From Klebsiella aerogenes KCTC 2190 (GTDB lineage: Bacteria; Pseudomonadota; Gammaproteobacteria; Enterobacterales; Enterobacteriaceae), in the NCBI RefSeq assembly GCF_000215745.1, contig NC_015663.1, forward strand, positions 3,286,001 through 3,350,000: 64,000 nucleotides of DNA, written 5' to 3'. A model generated the notes under the pieces. The model was given only the letters and a program-made list of their open reading frames with translations. It did not search any database and was not told the DNA's origin. This document shows positions 50,458 to 60,167 of this stretch, piece after piece (position 1 is the stretch's first letter; each line of letters opens with the position of its first letter). A program made the position numbers and the translations under genes.

Positions 50458-51660
50458 TTACATGACGCGACAGGCAAACCCTTTCAGATACAGTCCTTCC
50501 GGGTAGGTTGCGATCACCGGATGATCGGCAGCCTGACGGAACTGCTCTATAAATTGTACATCACGCCCGGCATCTATTGCGGCATCGGCGATGATTTTCT
50601 GAAATAAATCGGTGGTCATCAGGCCGGAACAGGAGAAGGTCAGCAGTACGCCGCCTGGGTTCAACAGCTGGATCGCCAGCATATTAATGTCTTTATAACC
50701 GCGGCAGGCGCCCATCAGTTGGCTTTTGTTTTCGACGAATTTCGGCGGATCCATGACGATAACATCGAATTTTTCCCCCTGATCGCGATATTTACGCAGC
50801 AGTTTGAACACGTCGTCGCGTACGAATTCGGCTTTCGACAGATCCAGCTTATTCAGCTCAACGTTCTGTCTGGCGACATCCAGCGCCTCTTGTGAGGTAT
50901 CAACGCTGGTGACCAGGCGGCAGCCGCCCATCAGCGCAGAAACCGCGAATCCGCCGGTATAAGAGAAGCAGTTGAGGACGCGCTTATCGGCGACGTAGCG
51001 GCGGGTCGCCAGACGGCTATCGCGCTGATCGAGATAGTAGCCGGTTTTATGGCCGCCCTGAATATCTACCAGCAGCTGCATCCCGTGTTCGGTAATGGGC
51101 AGTAGCGCTGGCGGCAGTTCGCCTACCACCGGGCCTTGCGCCAGGTCCAATCCTTCTTTTTTACGTACCGCCACATCGCTGCGATCGTAGATCGAGCATT
51201 GCGGGAACAGGGTCTGCAGAGCGCTGACGATGGCCGCACGCTGATATTCCGCGCCGGCGCTCAACAGCTGCAGGACGAAGAAATCGCCAAAGCGATCGAT
51301 TGTCACGCCTGGCAGGCCGTCGGATTCCCCGGCGATTAAACGATAGCTGTCAAGACCATCGCGTTCGGCCAGCCATTGACGCCAGGTTTGCGCCTGCTGC
51401 AGGCGACGCTCGAAAAAAGCATTATCGATAGCTTCATGACGATCGAAACTCCAGACGCGGGCGCGGATCTGCGAGGAGGGCGAATAGGCGCCGCGAGCAA
51501 GCCATTTCCCCTGCGAATCAACGATATCGATCGTCTCGCCGGAGCGAGCTTTACCTTCCATCCGGGCGACGGCGCCGGAGAAAATCCATGGATGGCGACG
51601 CAGCAGGGATTTCTCGCGTCCTTTGGCTAATACTAAGCGGGGGATAATGGAATCTGTCAT
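50458..51660 (-). CDS. rlmI: 23S rRNA m5C1962 methyltransferase
   Basis: The 400-residue protein matches RlmI/YccW. It has an N-terminal PUA domain ([20 protein letters not shown]), a middle EEHEA-like domain, and a C-terminal AdoMet-dependent domain with [19 protein letters not shown] and the motif [10 protein letters not shown]. It methylates C1962 of 23S rRNA. The frame runs to 51909, but the extra N-terminal 83 residues are not in the family. [14 protein letters not shown] begins at the ATG at 51658-51660 after AAGGTAGC. Confidence 0.95.
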   Translation of the reverse strand: MTDSIIPRLVLAKGREKSLLRRHPWIFSGAVARMEGKARSGETIDIVDSQGKWLARGAYSPSSQIRARVWSFDRHEAIDNAFFERRLQQAQTWRQWLAERDGLDSYRLIAGESDGLPGVTIDRFGDFFVLQLLSAGAEYQRAAIVSALQTLFPQCSIYDRSDVAVRKKEGLDLAQGPVVGELPPALLPITEHGMQLLVDIQGGHKTGYYLDQRDSRLATRRYVADKRVLNCFSYTGGFAVSALMGGCRLVTSVDTSQEALDVARQNVELNKLDLSKAEFVRDDVFKLLRKYRDQGEKFDVIVMDPPKFVENKSQLMGACRGYKDINMLAIQLLNPGGVLLTFSCSGLMTTDLFQKIIADAAIDAGRDVQFIEQFRQAADHPVIATYPEGLYLKGFACRVM

Positions 51661-51842
51661 GGAGCTACCTTTAAGCGACGGAGTGTCGGCACCGAAAAAT
51701 GGCGCGTAGATTAGCATAACTGGCTGGGGCAAGCACCATTCCTGCCGCCGCCGGGCGGATGTTTTAGCGTCAGGCAAAAGTGAGTATGCTGGTGGGAATT
51801 TGCTATTCTCTGCATCAGGATAGCGCAGTTGAGGGGGTAATA

Positions 51843-52124
51843 ATGGCGAAGGTATGCACGATGGCGTGGGTTCACGGAGTCGTCCAGGGCGTGGGATTCC
51901 GCTATTCAACGCAGCGTGAAGCGCTGCAGCTGGGGCTGACCGGTTACGCGCGAAATCTGGATGATGGCAGCGTAGAAGTGCTGGCCTGCGGGGAAGCGGA
52001 GCAGGTGGAAAAACTGATTGCCTGGCTTAAGGCCGGCGGGCCGCGTAGCGCAAGGGTCGACAGGGTGTTAACCGAGCCCCATCAACCCACCAGAGAGTGG
52101 CAAAAATTCGCTATTCTCTATTAA
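51843..52124 (+). CDS. yccX: Acylphosphatase
   Basis: The 93-residue protein has the acylphosphatase signature [11 protein letters not shown] with catalytic Arg23 and, later, Asn41 in [13 protein letters not shown]. It hydrolyses acyl phosphates such as carbamoyl phosphate. The ATG at 51843 follows GAGGGGG; upstream in-frame Mets would add residues absent from the family. It is divergent from rlmI and overlaps the convergent tusE end by four bases. Confidence 0.95.
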   Translation: MAKVCTMAWVHGVVQGVGFRYSTQREALQLGLTGYARNLDDGSVEVLACGEAEQVEKLIAWLKAGGPRSARVDRVLTEPHQPTREWQKFAILY

Positions 52125-52450
52125 ATGCACTTTACAGGCTTTGGCAGGCCGGCGATTTTCGTCGCCTGCTTGGCCGGCCCTTTGGGGAATAACCGGTACA
52201 GATAGCGGCTGTTGCCTTTCTCTTCACCGAATTTATTCGCCATGGCTTTGACCAGCATACGGATGGCTGGCGAAGTGTTGAACTCCAGATAAAAATCGCG
52301 CACGAAGCGCACTACTTCCCAGTGTTCGACGGACAGGCTGATCCCTTCCTGCGCGGCGATAACCTCCGCCATCGCTTCACTCCACTGAGTTGTCTCTTTC
52401 AGATAGCCTTCGCTATCGGTCTCTATTTCACTGCCTTCAAAGATAAACAT
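52121..52450 (-). CDS. tusE: Sulfurtransferase TusE (DsrC family)
   Basis: The 109-residue DsrC-family protein ends PKPVKCI with the essential Cys108 on the flexible C-terminal arm. It takes persulfide sulfur from TusBCD and passes it to MnmA for 2-thiouridine in tRNA. Length and core ([20 protein letters not shown]) match E. coli TusE. Confidence 0.95.
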   Translation of the reverse strand: MFIFEGSEIETDSEGYLKETTQWSEAMAEVIAAQEGISLSVEHWEVVRFVRDFYLEFNTSPAIRMLVKAMANKFGEEKGNSRYLYRLFPKGPAKQATKIAGLPKPVKCI

Positions 52451-52489
52451 GATTTTTCACATAATGCGGAAACTGCGCGCAGTGTAGCA

Positions 52490-52518
52490 AAAAATAAGGC
52501 CCCGCATAAGCGAGGCCT
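52490..52518 (-). terminator. Terminator of yccA
   Basis: On the reverse strand AGGCCTCGC pairs with GCGGGGCCT (nine pairs, one G-U) around TTAT and is followed by TATTTTTTGC, just after the yccA stop. Confidence 0.85.
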
Positions 52519-52537
52519 GGTGTTGCAGGAGAGAAGG

Positions 52538-53197
52538 TTAGTCTCTGCTGGCGAAGCCGAGGATGCTCAGCAGGCTGACGAAGATGTTGTACAGCGAAAC
52601 GTACAGGCTAACGGTGGCGCGAATGTAGTTGGTCTCGCCGCCGCGGATGATGTTGCTGGTTTCAAACAAAATCGCGCCGGAAGAGATAAGGATGAACACC
52701 GCGCTGATGGCCAGGTGCAGAGCCGGCAGCTGCAGGAAGATGTTCGCCACCATACCAATCAGAACGACCACCACGCCCGCCATCAGCATGCCGCCGAGGA
52801 AAGACATGTCTTTGCGCGTCGTCAACACGTAAGCCGAGCAGCAGAAGAAGACCAGGGCGGTGCCGCCCAACGCCAGGCCGATCAAATCGCCCATGCCTGC
52901 GGACAGGTAAGCGTTCAGCATTGGCCCCAGAATGTAGCCGAGGAAGCCGGTAAAGGCGAAGGCCGCCAGAATACCGCTTGGCTTATTAGCCAGTTTGTAG
53001 GTCAGGAACATCAGACCATACATACCCACCAGGGTGAGGATAAGGCCCGGAGACGGCAGCATCAGCACGGTACTGGCGGTGGCGGTGATCGCCGAAAACG
53101 CCAGCGTCAGGCTGAGCAGAAAATAGGTGTTACGCAGAACTTTGTGCGTGCTGAGCAGCGATGAACGGTCACGCGATGAGGTAATTATACGATCCAT
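52538..53197 (-). CDS. yccA: BAX inhibitor-1 family membrane protein YccA
   Basis: The 219-residue protein has seven hydrophobic segments and the BI-1 family pattern, close to E. coli YccA. It is an FtsH substrate and modulates FtsH action on SecY; it associates with HflKC. The cytoplasmic N-terminus ([20 protein letters not shown]) is the region used for FtsH-dependent degradation in E. coli. A single-gene unit with its own terminator. Confidence 0.94.
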   Translation of the reverse strand: MDRIITSSRDRSSLLSTHKVLRNTYFLLSLTLAFSAITATASTVLMLPSPGLILTLVGMYGLMFLTYKLANKPSGILAAFAFTGFLGYILGPMLNAYLSAGMGDLIGLALGGTALVFFCCSAYVLTTRKDMSFLGGMLMAGVVVVLIGMVANIFLQLPALHLAISAVFILISSGAILFETSNIIRGGETNYIRATVSLYVSLYNIFVSLLSILGFASRD

Positions 53198-53462
53198 GAG
53201 TCACTCTCTTATGACAGATGTAATTAGTTATGAAGCATAAGAAAAGCGAGCCGAAAGCCATAATGCTTTTACCCATCTTTACTCAGATCCCGGTGTCGGT
53301 GGGTCAGCGTTTTATTCTGGTAAAACAGATTAATGCAGTATGTTTATGCGTTCAGCGGCGGAAAGCAGATCTGAATCTTATAGGTCACTGAAAAATATTG
53401 CCTTATTGCCAGTCAGCGACTAAGTGTGGAAGGGGTATCAACGAAGCATAAAGGCAAGGGAA

Positions 53463-55091
53463 ATGAAACGACAACAATATAACCACATCACACACGCATT
53501 ACTGGTTTTGGGTTTACTCGGCAGCGCCGCCACGGCAATGGCCGCCCAGGTCCCGCAGGGTACCGAACTTGCAGCAAAACAGGAGCTTGTCAGGAACAAC
53601 GGTAATGAACCCGCTTCGCTCGACCCGCATAAGGTCGAAAGCGACGTCGAGTTTAATATCATTAGCGATCTGTTCGAAGGGCTGGTAAGCGTTTCGCCGC
53701 AGGGCGAGATTCAGCCGCGGCTGGCGCTGAAGTGGGAGAATAAAGATAACCTCATCTGGACTTTCCATCTGCGTCCGGGGATCACCTGGTCCGATGGTTC
53801 AGCGATTACCGCGCAGGATATCGTCTGGAGCTGGCAGCGCCTGGTCACACCGACCACCGCTTCGCCGTACGCCAGCTATCCGGGCAATATGCATATTGTT
53901 AACGCCCGCGATATCTCGGAGGGGAAACAGCCGCCGGAAACTCTCGGCGTAAAAGCGCTGGACGATACCACGCTGCAGGTCACGTTAAACCAGCCTAACG
54001 CCGCCTTCCTCGCGATGCTTGCTCACCCGTCGCTGGTGCCTATTGATAAGGTGCTGGTGGAGCGTTTTGGGGATAAATGGACTAAACCGGAACATATTGT
54101 CACCAGCGGCCCTTACACGCTGTCGAAGTGGGTCGTCAACGAGCGCATCGTGGCGCAACGCAATCCTAAGTACTGGGATAATGAACATACGGTAATCAAT
54201 AAAGTGACCTATCTGCCGATTACTTCCGAAGCGGCGGATGTGAATCGTTATAAAGCCGGTGAGATAGATATTGTTTATACGGTGCCGGTGAACCAGTTTG
54301 CGTTACTCAAGAAAACGATGGGCTCGCAGCTGAACGTTGCGCCACAGCTGGCGACCTACTATTACGAACTCAATACCACTAAACCGCCCTTTAATGACCC
54401 CCGAGTGCGCCGGGCGCTCAACATGGGGCTGGATAAAGATATCATCGCCGATAAGGTGATGGGGCAGGGACAGCGTCCGGCATGGCTGATTAGCCAGCCC
54501 GATATCGGCGGCGTCACGCTGAAACAACCGGATTACGCCAGCTGGCCGCGCGACAAACGCATTGCCGAGGCAAAAAAACTGCTTAACGAGGCGGGCTTTA
54601 ATGAAAGCCATCCGCTGGTCTTTAATCTGCTGTATAACACCTCGGAGACGCACCAGCGCATTGCTATCGCCGCCAGTTCGATGTGGAAGAAAAATCTCGG
54701 CGTAGAGGCGAAGCTGCAGAACCAGGAGTGGAAGACCATGCTGGATACCATGCATACGCATAATTTTGATGCCGTGCGTTATGCCTGGATCGCCGATTAT
54801 GACGATGCGGCGTCATTCCTGAATAACTTCCGTACCGGCGACAGCGAAAACACCAGCCAGTACAGTAACCCGGCCTATGATAAAGCGCTGCATGATGCGG
54901 CGAAGGCGGCGGATACCACCGCGCGTGGCAAATTCTATCAGCAGGCGGAGGATCTGTTGGCTGAGGATGTGCCCGCGATTCCGGTTTATCACTATGTGCG
55001 TACCCATTTAGTGAAGCCGTGGGTCGGCGGCTTCGAGCCGGATAAGCTGGGTTACTACTACACCAAAGATATGTACATCATAAAACATTGA
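53463..55091 (+). CDS. OppA-like peptide ABC transporter binding protein
   Basis: The 542-residue periplasmic solute-binding protein has a signal peptide (cleavage after TAMA, residues 27-28) and an SBP_bac_5 body (LVRNNGNEPASLDPHKVESD ... FLNNFRTGDSENTSQYSN) very close to E. coli OppA in length and sequence. The rest of an opp operon is not nearby, so it probably shares membrane components with Opp encoded elsewhere, as MppA does. Exact ligand unknown. The frame opens at 53424, but the ATG at 53463 starts the signal peptide. Confidence 0.88.
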   Translation: MKRQQYNHITHALLVLGLLGSAATAMAAQVPQGTELAAKQELVRNNGNEPASLDPHKVESDVEFNIISDLFEGLVSVSPQGEIQPRLALKWENKDNLIWTFHLRPGITWSDGSAITAQDIVWSWQRLVTPTTASPYASYPGNMHIVNARDISEGKQPPETLGVKALDDTTLQVTLNQPNAAFLAMLAHPSLVPIDKVLVERFGDKWTKPEHIVTSGPYTLSKWVVNERIVAQRNPKYWDNEHTVINKVTYLPITSEAADVNRYKAGEIDIVYTVPVNQFALLKKTMGSQLNVAPQLATYYYELNTTKPPFNDPRVRRALNMGLDKDIIADKVMGQGQRPAWLISQPDIGGVTLKQPDYASWPRDKRIAEAKKLLNEAGFNESHPLVFNLLYNTSETHQRIAIAASSMWKKNLGVEAKLQNQEWKTMLDTMHTHNFDAVRYAWIADYDDAASFLNNFRTGDSENTSQYSNPAYDKALHDAAKAADTTARGKFYQQAEDLLAEDVPAIPVYHYVRTHLVKPWVGGFEPDKLGYYYTKDMYIIKH

Positions 55092-55193
55092 GTCAAAGGG
55101 CGCTCTTGACGCCGAATTTCTGTGCAAACTGCCTGAAATTCAGACGAATAACACAGATTTGTTTGTTTTTAAGGCAGTTGAACAAAATGATGC

Positions 55194-55222
55194 TTTACAG
55201 CATCGGCAGAGGTGTTTATAGT
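55194..55222 (+). promoter_or_regulatory. Promoter of tRNA-Ser
   Basis: TTTACA (55194-55199) and TATAGT (55217-55222) are 17 bases apart and are followed by a GC-rich discriminator GCGCCCC, the form seen at growth-rate-controlled stable RNA promoters. Confidence 0.8.
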
Positions 55223-55234
55223 GCGCCCCATACC

Positions 55235-55322
55235 GGAAGCGTGGCCGAGCGGTTGAAGGCACCGGTCTTGAAAACCGGCGACCCGAAAGGGTTCTAGAGT
55301 TCGAATCTCTACGCTTCCGCCA
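55235..55322 (+). tRNA. serT: tRNA-Ser (anticodon UGA)
   Basis: The 88-base sequence folds as a serine tRNA: acceptor GGAAGCG pairs with CGCTTCC, there is a long variable arm (GACCCGAAAGGGTTC), the T-loop is GTTCGAATC, and CCA is encoded. The anticodon TGA is at 55269-55271 in loop CTTGAAA. It is nearly identical to E. coli serT. Confidence 0.97.
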
Positions 55323-55330
55323 AATATGAA

Positions 55331-55359
55331 AAGGGGTTACCGAAAGGTAACCCCTTTTT
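55331..55359 (+). terminator. Terminator of serT
   Basis: A perfect stem AAGGGGTTACC/GGTAACCCCTT with a GAAA tetraloop is followed by TTTTTG, directly after the tRNA. Confidence 0.93.
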
Positions 55360-55404
55360 GCTTTGGGTTTCACCGGCACATCCCTGCTTCAACCTCTCTC
55401 GTCA

Positions 55405-56337
55405 TTAATGAGTCTCCTCCTCCCAGTAGGGCGGCATCCCAATCTTTTCAACCATAAAGTCGATAAAGGCTCGGACTTTATGCGGCACTCTCCTGTTTTG
55501 CGGGTACAGCATCCAGATGGCGGTTTCGCCAGGGAACATACTAAATTCCCACTCCGGGAATACCCGTTGAATGAGCCCTTGTTCTTCAGCCTGCTGCGAT
55601 AGCCAGTTCGGTAAAATCGCAATCCCGGTGTGATTGACGCAGGCATAAAGCATGGCGGCGCTATCGCTAACGCTCAGTCGGTAGTTAATCGGGATGCGCT
55701 GCCATTCATCTTCTGAACCCATCTTACGGGTATACCAACCGGCGCCATGCAGGCGAGAAAACATCACGATATTGATCTGCTGCTGGTCGGCGCCCGGCGT
55801 GGCAGAAGGGCGGTTTTCCGCAATCCACTGTGGGCTGGCCCAGGCTGAACGCGTCTGAGAAGCCAGTTTACGGGCATGAATCGAGGAGTCAGGCAAAATG
55901 CCGATGCGAATACTCAGGTCGATGCGCGCTTCAATCAGATCCTGCACTTCATCGTTAAAACTAATATCCAGCGAAATGTTGGGGTGCAGGCGAAGAAATT
56001 CATCAACAAAAGGCATCACGTGCAGACGGCCGAAGGTACTGGGTACGCTTAACCGCAGCAGGCCGGAAGGTTGTTTATCCAGTGCGGAAGTTAACTGACG
56101 GGTTTCCTCCCATTGTAATAACAGTTGTTGGGCGTGCGAGTAAAAAAATGCCCCGGTTTCGGTTAATGCTAATCCACGAGTTGAGCGGTTAAACAACGTC
56201 ACCTGTAAATACGCCTCCAGCTCTGAAATATGGCGAGAGACGGTGGATACTTCAATATTTAAGGCTTTGGCGGCGGCGCTGAAACTTTTATAATCAGCGG
56301 CGCTAACGAATGTTCTGATTGCGGATAAATGGTTCAT
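55405..56337 (-). CDS. LysR-family transcriptional regulator
   Basis: The 310-residue protein has an N-terminal winged helix-turn-helix (MNHLSAIRTFVSAADYKSFS ... VSTVSRHISELEAYL) and a LysR effector domain (GLLRLSVPSTFGRLHVMPF). The STVSRHI recognition helix and effector domain resemble the CrgA/YafC-like branch. No adjacent operon clearly belongs to it: the next gene on the same strand, upstream, encodes a sugar dehydrogenase-like lipoprotein. Its targets are unknown. The ATG at 56335-56337 is chosen over an upstream frame that adds a non-family tail. Confidence 0.85.
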   Translation of the reverse strand: MNHLSAIRTFVSAADYKSFSAAAKALNIEVSTVSRHISELEAYLQVTLFNRSTRGLALTETGAFFYSHAQQLLLQWEETRQLTSALDKQPSGLLRLSVPSTFGRLHVMPFVDEFLRLHPNISLDISFNDEVQDLIEARIDLSIRIGILPDSSIHARKLASQTRSAWASPQWIAENRPSATPGADQQQINIVMFSRLHGAGWYTRKMGSEDEWQRIPINYRLSVSDSAAMLYACVNHTGIAILPNWLSQQAEEQGLIQRVFPEWEFSMFPGETAIWMLYPQNRRVPHKVRAFIDFMVEKIGMPPYWEEETH

Positions 56338-56481
56338 CTGCTCTACGTCTCTTTGATGATGAATGTTTCTCAGCAACCTGTTCTGGTGTAGTCAACTACG
56401 GTAGCGGTCCTGATAACTCAGCTTATCACTTTGTTTTCTCCATTATTCCCGGCAATATCTATGGATAATAATTTCAGGGCA

Positions 56482-56511
56482 TAAAAAAGGCTCCCCTGAC
56501 TGCGGGAAGCC
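56482..56511 (-). terminator. Terminator after the sugar dehydrogenase gene
   Basis: On the reverse strand GGCTTCCC pairs with GGGGAGCC around a seven-base loop and runs into TTTTTTATG. Confidence 0.85.
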
Positions 56512-56531
56512 GGAAAATTGATAGCGATATT

Positions 56532-57836
56532 TTATTTTGCGCTGACGCGCCAGACGGTATTACCGACATCGTCGGCAATGATTAACGCCCCTTCATTATC
56601 CTGCGCGAGTCCGACCGGCGCGCCGTACAGCTCTTTCTCATCGCGAGAGACAAAGCCGGTGATCACGCTCTGTGGTTTACCGACCGGTTTGCCGTCTTTA
56701 AAAGCGACGAAGCTGACTTTATAACCATTCAGCGGCGAACGGTCCCAACTGCCATGCTCGCTGATAAACACGCCGCCCTGATAGGTTTGCGGCAACATTT
56801 TTCCGGTATAAAACAGCATTCCCAGCGGCGCAACGTGGGAGCTCAGGGCATAATCCGGTTTGATCGCTTTGGCGACCATGTCCGGGCGCGGCGGCTGTAC
56901 GCGGCGGTCAACGTGCTGTCCGAAATAGCTCCACGGCCAGCCATAAAACCCGCCATCCTGCACCGAAGTTAAATAATCGGGCACCAGGTCGGCGCCGATC
57001 TCATCGCGCTCATTGGCAATGGCCCAAAGCTTGCCCGTCTGCGGTTCCCAACCGAGTCCGGTAGGATTCCTGATACCGCTGGCGAAGATACGGCTTGCGC
57101 CGGTTGCCGTATCAACCTCCAGAACCGTGGCGCGACGATATTCAATATCCAGTCCATTCTCAGTGATATTACTGTTCGAGCCGACACCCACATACAGCTT
57201 CTTACCATCCGGGCTTGCCAGTAACGCTTTGGTCCAGTGGTGATTGACGGTGCTGGGCAGGTCAGCCAGCTCGCTCCCCGCATCGCTGATATGTGTCGCC
57301 CCCGGCTGGTAGTGATAACGCATGATGTTGCCGGTATTGGCGACGTAAAGATCATCGCCAATCAGTTGTACGCCGAAAGGCGAGTGCAGGTGTTCAAGGA
57401 AAATATGTTTCTCCCAGCCGCTGGCGTTTTTACGCAATAGTGTAATGCGATTCCCGCCTTTTCCACCTTTGCCTGACTGATTTTTCACTATCCCGGCAAT
57501 CAGCTGTTTCGGCGTAGTCAGAGGTTCCTCGCCAGGACCGTTGCTTTCAACGACCAGAATATCGTCGTTTGGCAGGACATAGACCATTCTGGGATGCAGG
57601 AATCCATCGGCTATTTTTTCTATTTTCAGCCCCTGGGCGACCGCCGGTTGTCCATCTCTCTTCCAGCCCACGCCGCGGGGAACCTGCATCGGCGGCATCA
57701 GGAAATCCTGGGCCTTCGGCATTACGGGATCGGGCCCTACCTGCTGATCCGGGCTGAGTTTCGCTTTCTCATCGCATCCTGACAGCGCCAGCGCGGTGGC
57801 GAACATAACGGGCAGGGGCAGGAGTAATTTATTCAT
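56532..57836 (-). CDS. PQQ-type sugar (sorbosone-like) dehydrogenase lipoprotein
   Basis: The 434-residue protein has a lipoprotein signal (MNKLLLPLPVMFATALALSG, lipobox LSGC at about 17-20) and a soluble glucose/L-sorbosone dehydrogenase-type six-bladed propeller (FLHPRMVYVLPNDDILVVES, LEHLHSPFGVQLIGDDLYVA, FASGIRNPTGLGWEPQTGKL, GVFISEHGSWDRSPLNGYKV). Such enzymes oxidise sugars or aldoses with PQQ, but the substrate and cofactor use here are unproven. It overlaps the upstream small membrane protein gene by eight bases, so both form one unit. Confidence 0.82.
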   Translation of the reverse strand: MNKLLLPLPVMFATALALSGCDEKAKLSPDQQVGPDPVMPKAQDFLMPPMQVPRGVGWKRDGQPAVAQGLKIEKIADGFLHPRMVYVLPNDDILVVESNGPGEEPLTTPKQLIAGIVKNQSGKGGKGGNRITLLRKNASGWEKHIFLEHLHSPFGVQLIGDDLYVANTGNIMRYHYQPGATHISDAGSELADLPSTVNHHWTKALLASPDGKKLYVGVGSNSNITENGLDIEYRRATVLEVDTATGASRIFASGIRNPTGLGWEPQTGKLWAIANERDEIGADLVPDYLTSVQDGGFYGWPWSYFGQHVDRRVQPPRPDMVAKAIKPDYALSSHVAPLGMLFYTGKMLPQTYQGGVFISEHGSWDRSPLNGYKVSFVAFKDGKPVGKPQSVITGFVSRDEKELYGAPVGLAQDNEGALIIADDVGNTVWRVSAK

Positions 57837-58266
57837 GGCGAATCCCCTTATTATTAGCCAGGCAAGTGGAGCTGATAATATTGGCGACAAGCAGACAGAT
57901 AACGGTAATCGATGAATAGATTACGTTCTGCGGCGCAATCGCCCAGGCGTCGCGGCTATGAACAAAACAGTTTACCAACGCGGCAATAATAGCGATAAGG
58001 TTTAGCCAGAAATCAATTTTTGCCGCCGGGCGTCGAGGAGTAAAAAACCAGACCTGCACCAGATTAATCAACCGCGGAATGATGGCAAAAATAAGGCCAA
58101 GGGCAATAAGCCAACTGGCGCATTTTCCCCACATCACGTTAGTGCTGTAGAGATAAATAATATCGAAGATGAGACCGGCGATAAAAAAGCCGTAAGGCAC
58201 CGGATTGAGTAGATTATATATGACCATCGCAAGGCTATTACCTCGGTCATGAGAGCGTTCACTCAT
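57829..58266 (-). CDS. DUF2231-like small membrane protein
   Basis: The 145-residue protein has four hydrophobic segments (YGFFIAGLIFDIIYLYSTN; WLIALGLIFAIIPRLINLV; FWLNLIAIIAALVNCFVHS; SSITVICLLVANIISSTCLA) in a pattern like DUF2231 proteins. These often accompany PQQ/sorbosone-type dehydrogenases, possibly as a membrane or electron-transfer partner. The ATG at 58264-58266 follows AAGGA; an in-frame TTG two codons earlier is less likely. It is translationally coupled to the dehydrogenase. Confidence 0.72.
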   Translation of the reverse strand: MSERSHDRGNSLAMVIYNLLNPVPYGFFIAGLIFDIIYLYSTNVMWGKCASWLIALGLIFAIIPRLINLVQVWFFTPRRPAAKIDFWLNLIAIIAALVNCFVHSRDAWAIAPQNVIYSSITVICLLVANIISSTCLANNKGIRHE

Positions 58267-58486
58267 TGTCAATTCCTTGTCAGGGGGAATAAGGTAGGAT
58301 GAAAATAATGCTGACGTTCAAGCCGGAATAATGAATACCGCTTAGCAGATAAAATTATACATATTGTTAACAATTTCAGTATGCCAATCGCGGGAAATCT
58401 GTTTTGCGCAAATGGTCATACTGGCTACGGTAAGATTGTTGCAGAAGGAAGGCGGCGGGCCAGATGCTGGCCGCGCCATCGTACGC

Positions 58487-59374
58487 TTAACTTTCTATTT
58501 GGGCTGCCAGCTCCCGGGCTATTTCGGCGAAAATTCGCGCCGCAGCTTTTGGTCGGGCGCCTTTGCGCTGCATTAACACCGCGGTTCTCTCAAGCGCGGC
58601 TTCTTTAAGCAATCGGGTCACCAGGCCAGTGCGCTGGGCGGCGACATTTAGCGGCAGAATGGTCACTAATTGGGTTCGCTGGATGATATCGAGGATGGCA
58701 TTGATCGAGTGCATTTCAATGGTCACCTGCGGGTGAAAACCGGCTTGCTGTAAGCAGTGGTCAATTTGCAACCGGGTGGCGAAATGATGATTAAGCAGAA
58801 TAAACTCCTCCGCGGCCAGCTGGCTCAAAGAAAGGGATTCTTCGCGGGCCAGCGGGTGATGGTCCGCGACAACTAGAGCCAGCACTTCCTGTAACAGCGG
58901 GGTGGAAACAATCTCTGGCGCGGTCCCCCCGGCAAAGGCAATGCCAATATCCAGCTCATTTTCCAGCAGCAGGCCCTCCATTTTCTCCTGCGGCATCTCC
59001 TGAATATCCAGCGTGATATGCGGATAACGCGCATGAAATTCCGCCACTAATGGGACGACGAAATAGGAAGTAAAAGTGGGCGTCACGGCAATACGTAGAG
59101 AACCGCGGCTGAGGTCTGCGACATCATGAATGGCGCGTTGACCCTCATCCAGCAGTTGAAATGCCTGACGGGCATACTGCAAAAACACTTCTCCCGCGTC
59201 CGTTAGATGAATATGCCGGCCGCTACGGTCAAAAAGCTGCGCATCCAGGCTCTCTTCTAACATCCTGATTTGCTGTGAGAGCGCCGGTTGTGAAATATGC
59301 AGGGCTTCCGCCGCACGGGTAAAACCCTGATGTTCGGCGACGGCGAGGAAATATCTAACGTAGCGAATATTCAC
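58487..59374 (-). CDS. cynR: LysR-family regulator CynR
   Basis: The 295-residue LysR protein has the helix-turn-helix [20 protein letters not shown] and an effector domain sharing the CynR stretch [20 protein letters not shown]. It is divergent from cynT, as in E. coli, where CynR activates cynTS with cyanate as inducer. Similarity to E. coli CynR is moderate in the effector domain and C-terminus, but context makes the call strong. Confidence 0.9.
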   Translation of the reverse strand: MNIRYVRYFLAVAEHQGFTRAAEALHISQPALSQQIRMLEESLDAQLFDRSGRHIHLTDAGEVFLQYARQAFQLLDEGQRAIHDVADLSRGSLRIAVTPTFTSYFVVPLVAEFHARYPHITLDIQEMPQEKMEGLLLENELDIGIAFAGGTAPEIVSTPLLQEVLALVVADHHPLAREESLSLSQLAAEEFILLNHHFATRLQIDHCLQQAGFHPQVTIEMHSINAILDIIQRTQLVTILPLNVAAQRTGLVTRLLKEAALERTAVLMQRKGARPKAAARIFAEIARELAAQIES

Positions 59375-59483
59375 ACTTACAATCCATAAGTTTTTTGGAT
59401 GAGTTTGATTATAAACAAGACTTTTATTTTATGCCATGCGGCGCGTAACCTCCCTGACATTCCACAGCGAGGTAGACATTATC
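59375..59483. promoter_or_regulatory. cynR/cynT divergent operator-promoter
   Basis: The 109-base gap between cynR and cynT is AT-rich (59385-59430) and must hold the CynR binding site and both promoters. A GAGGTAG ribosome site precedes the cynT ATG at 59484. The exact CynR site is not defined by eye. Confidence 0.5.
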
Positions 59484-60134
59484 ATGAAAGAAATCATTGA
59501 CGGTTTTCTTAAATTTCAACGTGATGCATTTCCTGAGCGCGCTGAACTGTTTAAAAGTTTAGCCTCCCGGCAGAGCCCCAGTACGCTGTTTATTTCCTGT
59601 TCCGATAGCCGAATGGTTCCTGAACTGGTTACCCAGCGTGAACCCGGCGATCTGTTTGTCATCCGTAATGCTGGCAATATCGTCCCTTCTTACGGTCCGG
59701 AGCCCGGCGGCGTATCGGCATCGGTGGAATATGCCGTTGCCGTTCTGAAGGTCACGGATATTGTGATTTGCGGTCACTCCGATTGCGGGGCGATGACGGC
59801 GATTGCGCAGTGTAGTTGTCTGGATCATGTCCCCGCCGTCAAGCACTGGTTGCAATATGCGGATTCGGCAAAAGTGGTGAACGATGCCCGCGAGCATCGC
59901 GATCCGCAGGCCAAAACCGCGGCGATGGTGCATGAAAATGTCATTGCCCAACTGGCGAATATTCAAACGCATCCTGCGGTACGCCTGGCGCTTGATGAAG
60001 GACGTCTATCGCTACATGGCTGGGTATATGACATTGAAACAGGGGATATTGCCGCCTATGACGGCAATGCCAGAGCTTTTATTTCGCTGGCCGGTCATCC
60101 GGATACCAGAGCGGTGCCGGTTTACGGTCAGTAA
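59484..60134 (+). CDS. cynT: Carbonic anhydrase CynT (beta class)
   Basis: The 216-residue beta-carbonic anhydrase keeps all zinc-site residues: Cys39, Asp41 (SCSDSR), His98 and Cys101 (GHSDCGAM). It regenerates bicarbonate from the CO2 released when CynS breaks down cyanate. The frame opens at 59436, but [20 protein letters not shown] is the family start. It precedes cynS by 33 bases. Confidence 0.95.
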   Translation: MKEIIDGFLKFQRDAFPERAELFKSLASRQSPSTLFISCSDSRMVPELVTQREPGDLFVIRNAGNIVPSYGPEPGGVSASVEYAVAVLKVTDIVICGHSDCGAMTAIAQCSCLDHVPAVKHWLQYADSAKVVNDAREHRDPQAKTAAMVHENVIAQLANIQTHPAVRLALDEGRLSLHGWVYDIETGDIAAYDGNARAFISLAGHPDTRAVPVYGQ

Positions 60135-60167
60135 TTTCATTTCACTACGATATAACGAGGTCACACC

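Noticed and set aside
55235..55360. serT as an integration site with an attached mobile element
   Set aside because: I found no integrase gene and no direct repeat of the tRNA 3' end downstream; the following genes look chromosomal.
58364..58608. Short forward frames upstream of and over the cynR end
   Set aside because: They overlap the cynR 3' end, lack ribosome sites and show no recognisable protein.
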